From: Gammaproteobacteria bacterium UBA2965
GTDB lineage: Bacteria; Pseudomonadota; Gammaproteobacteria; Pseudomonadales; Azotimanducaceae
Reading direction: 5' to 3'
Assembly (NCBI GenBank): GCA_002348385.1
Contig: DEBD01000030.1
Location: 1 to 53,892 of the forward strand
DNA length: 53,892 bases
Positions 50,328 to 53,892 of the stretch are shown one piece after another (the stretch's first letter is position 1; every line of letters begins with the position of its first letter). The position numbers and the translations under genes are program-made. Below the pieces are notes generated by a model. The model was not told the DNA's origin. It was given only the letters and a program-made list of their open reading frames with translations, and did not search any database.

Positions 50328-51308
50328 CTATTGGTGGCCGGCGATAGTGTGAGGCTCGTAGAGTGCCTCCAGATGTTCGACGGCCTGGCTATCCAGGTTG
50401 AGATCCACTGCGGCCAGAGCGTCCGAAAGATGAGCGGGCTTTGATGCTCCGATAATGGGCGCCGTGATGCCGGGTTTGCTCAACATCCATGCCAGAGCGG
50501 TTTGAGCGGGGGTCACGCCCAGTTGCGCGGCCAGTTCAGCATTGCGGTCGATGATGTCGAAGTCGCTGTCGCGACGGTAAAGCGAGCCCGCGAAGTCGTC
50601 GGACTGGGAGCGCACGGTGTCCTTGACGGCGGCGCGCGTGCGGGTGAGGTAGCCGCGCGCTAGAGGGCTCCATGGGATGAGCCCCACGTTCTGATCCGCG
50701 CACAGCGGAATCATCTCCCGTTCTTCTTCCCGGTATATCAGGTTGTAGTGATTCTGCATGGTGACGAAGCGCTCCCCACCCCGTGCATCTGCCGTGAACA
50801 GGTACTTGGCCATCTGCCAGGCGAACATGCTGGAGGCGCCCAGGTAGCGGACCTTGCCTACGCGCACCAGGTGGGTGAGCGCGTCGATGGTCTCTTCGAT
50901 GGGAGTACGACGATCAAAGCGATGAATCTGGTACAGATCGATGTAGTCGGTGCCCAATCGAGCTAACGAGGCATCGCACGCCGCCAGGATGTGCTTGCGC
51001 GAAAGCCCCCAGCGGTTGCGCTGACCGTCATGGGTGCCGTTGAAGCACTTGGTGGCAATCACTACGTCTTCACGGTCGACGCTCAGGTCGGCTAGCGCCC
51101 GCCCCAGCACTTCTTCGGAGACGCCGTTGGAGTATACGTCCGCCGTGTCGAAGAAGTTGATGCCGCCTTCCAGGGCGGCTTCTACAAAAGGCAGCGACGC
51201 ATCGTAATCCAGCACCCAGTCGCGCCAGGCGCTGGAGCCGTAGGTCATCATGCCCAGGCATATGCGGGATACGCGTACGCCCGTGGGCCCCAGGTTGGTG
51301 TACTGCAT
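50328..51308 (-). CDS. Aldo/keto reductase
   Basis: A 326-residue TIM-barrel oxidoreductase starting at ATG 51308, with AGGAG upstream. The catalytic tetrad is visible: Asp54 and Tyr59 in FFDTADVYSNG, Lys in VIATKCF and His in IDLYQIHRFD. IPWSPLARGYLTR and PIIGASKPAHL bind NADP(H). Members reduce aldehydes or ketones; this branch (YajO/YghZ-like) is broad. It starts ten bases after the stop of amidohydrolase copy 3 on the same strand and is probably in that operon. Confidence 0.92.
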   Translation of the reverse strand: MQYTNLGPTGVRVSRICLGMMTYGSSAWRDWVLDYDASLPFVEAALEGGINFFDTADVYSNGVSEEVLGRALADLSVDREDVVIATKCFNGTHDGQRNRWGLSRKHILAACDASLARLGTDYIDLYQIHRFDRRTPIEETIDALTHLVRVGKVRYLGASSMFAWQMAKYLFTADARGGERFVTMQNHYNLIYREEEREMIPLCADQNVGLIPWSPLARGYLTRTRAAVKDTVRSQSDDFAGSLYRRDSDFDIIDRNAELAAQLGVTPAQTALAWMLSKPGITAPIIGASKPAHLSDALAAVDLNLDSQAVEHLEALYEPHTIAGHQ

Positions 51309-51318
51309 TCGCGCGCTC

Positions 51319-52986
51319 CTAGACGACTTTCCCCGCCCTGGCATCGGTGTACTCGCCGTCTTGCAGCACGATTTCCCCATTGACTAGAACGGCCGCATAG
51401 CCATCGGCCCGCCGTACGTAACGCCGAGCTTCGCCGGGAAAGTCGTCCACGAATTCCATGTCACCGCAATGAATGGCGTCCAGGTCCAAGAGCACCAGAT
51501 CGGCCGCTTTGCCTTCCGCGATGGTGCCCCGGTCATGCAGGCCCCAGTCGGCGGCCACCTCGCCTGTCATGCGGTGAACGCCTCGTTCCAGGGTAATGCG
51601 GCCGGAGTCGCGCACGAAGTGTTCGAGCATATGGGTGGTGTCGCCGGTGCCGCAGAACTGAGTGATGTGCGCGCCGGCGTCGGACGCCCCGAAATGCAGC
51701 AACGGGTGGTCGATGAGGTCGGCCACGGCTTCCTTGTCGGCGTTCATCACGTTTTCCAACTTGAATTCGGCATCCAGATCGTCTGCGAGGGAGAGATCCA
51801 GAATCACGTCTGCCAGGGCCTTGTCTTCGGTCTGACAGATTTCCGCCAGCGAGCGGCCCTTGTAGGGTTGGTTTTCTTCAGCGGATACCTCGCCCACCTT
51901 CAGCATGGGGAGCGCCATGCTCATTCCTGTGGCGTTGCCCATCTCGTCCACCAGCTTGGCCCGGGTGTCCGGATCCTCGAAGTGGCCACGCCGTTCGGAA
52001 CTCGGCAGGTCCATGATGGCTTTCCAACTTGGCAGCGCGAACAGCAGCATGCTGGTTTCCGACAACCGCAGGTTCATGTCGAAGCAGCGCGGCATCACCT
52101 GCCCGTAGACGCGGGCACCGCGCTCCCGTTCGGCTTCCAGCGCAGCGATGATCTGACTCGCGCGCGGATCCAGCGGTGAGGACAACACGGGTTGCAGGGA
52201 GCAGGGGATGCTGGCAGCGAGGCTGATGTCACCCAGCTCGCGGATGTTGGCGAGTTGCTGCTCCATGTCCAGGAAGTTCGGCACCACCTGCCACACGCCG
52301 CGCCCGCTGGTTGCCACGGCCTTGGCCAGGGCGATCTTCTCGTCCAGATCGGCATACTGGCTGGGTACCGGCCGCATCTTCTCGTCCCGATCCACGTAGG
52401 ACGAAGAGATTCCGGCCGCGCCGGCGGCCATGGCTTCTTCCACAATCTGGCACATCTGCTGGATCTCGTCGGCGCTGGCGGTGCGCTCCTGGCTCTCGGC
52501 TCCCATCACGTAGTAGCGCAATGCGGAGTGCCCGATGAGCGCGGCCACGTTAATGCCCAATCCGGGCCGGATGAAATCCAGGTAGTCCGAAAAGCTCTCC
52601 CAGGAGAACGGCACAGCGGCGTCGAAGGTGGGTTTGTAGATGTCTTCGATCACGCCGAACATGCTGACGATCTTTTCGCTGCCCAGGCCACGCACGGGTG
52701 CGAGACTCAACGAGCAGTTACCGATGACCACCGTGGTTACCCCGTGTTCGATGGATGGCGTAGCTAGGCGGTCCCAGCACAGCTGAGGATCGAAATGGGT
52801 GTGGATGTCGATGAAGCCGGGCGTGAGGATGCGGCCCTGAGCGTCCAGTTCCTGTATGGCCGAGCCTTCCACGGTGCCCACCGCGGAAATCTTGCCGTCT
52901 GTGATGGCGACATCGCCGCGCTGCTCGGCGGCACCGGTGCCGTCGATGATGCGCGCGTTGCGGATGATCAGGTCTGCGCTGTTCAT
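51319..52986 (-). CDS. N-acyl-D-amino-acid deacylase-like amidohydrolase (copy 3)
   Basis: A 555-residue D-aminoacylase-type amidohydrolase. The metal motif is FIDIHTHFD (His62, His64, Asp66). The cysteine loop is GNCSLSLAP (Cys91), with Ser where the other two copies have Gly. ASDAGAHITQFCGTGDTTHMLEHFVR holds the catalytic Asp and a later His. It is in a minus-strand run between an SDR gene upstream and an aldo/keto reductase gene downstream, so its product may be oxidised or reduced by these. Substrate unknown. Confidence 0.85.
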   Translation of the reverse strand: MNSADLIIRNARIIDGTGAAEQRGDVAITDGKISAVGTVEGSAIQELDAQGRILTPGFIDIHTHFDPQLCWDRLATPSIEHGVTTVVIGNCSLSLAPVRGLGSEKIVSMFGVIEDIYKPTFDAAVPFSWESFSDYLDFIRPGLGINVAALIGHSALRYYVMGAESQERTASADEIQQMCQIVEEAMAAGAAGISSSYVDRDEKMRPVPSQYADLDEKIALAKAVATSGRGVWQVVPNFLDMEQQLANIRELGDISLAASIPCSLQPVLSSPLDPRASQIIAALEAERERGARVYGQVMPRCFDMNLRLSETSMLLFALPSWKAIMDLPSSERRGHFEDPDTRAKLVDEMGNATGMSMALPMLKVGEVSAEENQPYKGRSLAEICQTEDKALADVILDLSLADDLDAEFKLENVMNADKEAVADLIDHPLLHFGASDAGAHITQFCGTGDTTHMLEHFVRDSGRITLERGVHRMTGEVAADWGLHDRGTIAEGKAADLVLLDLDAIHCGDMEFVDDFPGEARRYVRRADGYAAVLVNGEIVLQDGEYTDARAGKVV

Positions 52987-53031
52987 TGGGTACTCTCTAC
53001 AATTCTTGTTTCGTAACCCTGCGGCGGGCGA

Positions 53032-53811
53032 TCAGGGCCCGCCTTTTACCGAGATCGTCTGCCCGGTCATCCAAGAGGACGCTTCGGACGCCAGGTAGAC
53101 CACGGCCGGCGCGATGTCTTCCGGCATGCCCACGCGACCCAAGGGGATCTGGAATCGCTCACCCAGCTCAGGGATGTCTTCCTCTTTGAGGTTCAAAAAC
53201 TCCATGAACACCTCAGTGGGAATGGGCCCGGGAGATACGCCGTTGACCCGGATCCCATGGGCTGCCATTTCCGCCGCCAGGGTCTGGGTCAGGTTGTTCA
53301 CTCCGGACTTGGCCACCGCATAGGGGCCGTTGAAGGGCGAGGCGTTGCCGGCCGCTGCTGAGGAGATGTTGATGATGGTGCCACCACCGTTGTCCTTCAT
53401 GATGCGTGATGCGGCCTGGGCGCCTGTCCACACGGCCTTCAGATTCAGATTCATCTGGAAGTCCCACTGGCGTTCTGGCATGTCCATGAATGTGCGCGGA
53501 ACCCGATCGTCGGCACCACCGGCGTTGCTCACCCAGCAGTCCAGACGACCGAACTCGGTAAACGCCGCGTCTGCCAGATCCTGGACCTGCTCGATGAACA
53601 TCACGTCGGTGGTTACCGGCAGAGCGCGCCGGCCCAGGGCTTCCACCTTTTCGGCTACCGCTTCGATTTCGTTCGTGCGCCGGGCGGCGAGAACGACGTC
53701 GGCTCCGGCCTCGGCCAATCCCAGTGCCAGTCCTTCTCCGATGCCGCGTCCGGCGCCGGTGACGACGGCCACCTGGTCGTCCAGGCGAAATCGATCAATG
53801 ATGTTGGTCAT
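53032..53811 (-). CDS. Short-chain dehydrogenase/reductase
   Basis: A 259-residue SDR starting at ATG 53811, preceded by GGGGA; the frame runs on to the window edge but the extra residues are unlike the family. The cofactor motif is TGAGRGIG, with SNAGG, and the catalytic SSAAAG...YAVAK pair; VNGVSPGPIPTEVF and a TGQTISVKGG end complete it. It oxidises an alcohol or reduces a ketone with NAD(P). 45 bases separate its stop from the start of amidohydrolase copy 3, so an operon is likely. Confidence 0.9.
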   Translation of the reverse strand: MTNIIDRFRLDDQVAVVTGAGRGIGEGLALGLAEAGADVVLAARRTNEIEAVAEKVEALGRRALPVTTDVMFIEQVQDLADAAFTEFGRLDCWVSNAGGADDRVPRTFMDMPERQWDFQMNLNLKAVWTGAQAASRIMKDNGGGTIINISSAAAGNASPFNGPYAVAKSGVNNLTQTLAAEMAAHGIRVNGVSPGPIPTEVFMEFLNLKEEDIPELGERFQIPLGRVGMPEDIAPAVVYLASEASSWMTGQTISVKGGP

Positions 53812-53842
53812 CGGTGTGTCCCCAAATCGTTGTAAGCCGCTG

Positions 53843-53848
53843 AGTATA
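53843..53848 (-). promoter_or_regulatory. Candidate -10 box of the SDR operon
   Basis: On the minus strand TATACT, matching the -10 consensus at five of six positions, lies 31 bases before the SDR start. No good -35 box is found at the usual distance, so the call is weak. Just upstream, two near-identical 12-base units, GGCGTTCGCCAA (53866-53877) and GGTGTTCGCCAA (53881-53892), lie 15 bases apart at the window edge and might be part of a regulator site that continues outside. Confidence 0.3.
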
Positions 53849-53892
53849 CCCAAATCGCGTTGGACGGCGTTCGCCAACCTGGTGTTCGCCAA

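Noticed and set aside
1..53892. tRNA, rRNA, CRISPR arrays, insertion sequences, prophage, toxin-antitoxin or defence genes
   Set aside because: None recognised on either strand; all gaps are short and the genes are metabolic.

Overview
The window is a GC-rich, gene-dense bacterial chromosome segment with about 50 protein genes. It has no rRNA, tRNA, CRISPR array or recognisable mobile element, and no gene-free stretch over 300 bases. Gene content (CysD plus a CysN-CysC fusion, many CaiB, MaoC, crotonase and acyl-CoA dehydrogenase genes, a sulfolipid-type gene pair, SnoaL-like proteins) and a peptide-type attenuator suggest an aerobic heterotrophic proteobacterium, probably a marine-type gammaproteobacterium. 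The lineage is inference and was not tested.

Layout. 1-2870: a split MaoC pair and a PHP protein on the minus strand, divergent from a [2Fe-2S] ferredoxin and an LLM-type flavin oxidoreductase. 2965-6967: a D-aminoacylase-like amidohydrolase, then a two-gene unit of UDP-sulfoquinovose synthase and a lipid-type GT4 glycosyltransferase. 7120-11314: cyclophilin, GMC oxidoreductase and an unusual threonyl-tRNA synthetase behind a threonine-codon leader peptide and intrinsic terminator. 11388-18520: CoA transferase, acyl-CoA synthetase, a small UGA-containing SelW-like selenoprotein, acyl-CoA dehydrogenase, phosphotransferase-DUF6285 and crotonase. 18593-25484: argE, SnoaL-like proteins, DUF427, a GPH-type transporter, crotonase and SDR. 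25619-29261: sulfate activation operon cysD (with a 200-residue N-terminal extension), cysNC and a DUF2061 gene. 29480-43939: a second D-aminoacylase-like enzyme, MFS transporter, methyltransferase, aldehyde dehydrogenase, and two facing CoA operons (MaoC-MaoC-crotonase against acyl-CoA synthetase-CoA transferase-amidohydrolase), then gamma-glutamyltransferase-like and MBL-fold enzymes. 44065-53811: alpha/beta hydrolases, an M48 lipoprotein protease, a two-RCK channel-like protein without the usual filter, an old-yellow-enzyme/2,4-dienoyl-CoA reductase-like flavoprotein, an aldo/keto reductase, a third D-aminoacylase-like enzyme and an SDR.

Most of the window looks like catabolism of organic acids, amides or lipid-like compounds through CoA thioesters. 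Two themes stand out from that background: sulfur (APS/PAPS formation and sulfoquinovose synthesis) and translation-linked regulation or recoding (the thrS attenuator and the UGA selenocysteine codon with its hairpin). The strongest leads are the thrS leader, the unannotated selenoprotein, the CysD extension and the sqdB-GT4 pair.
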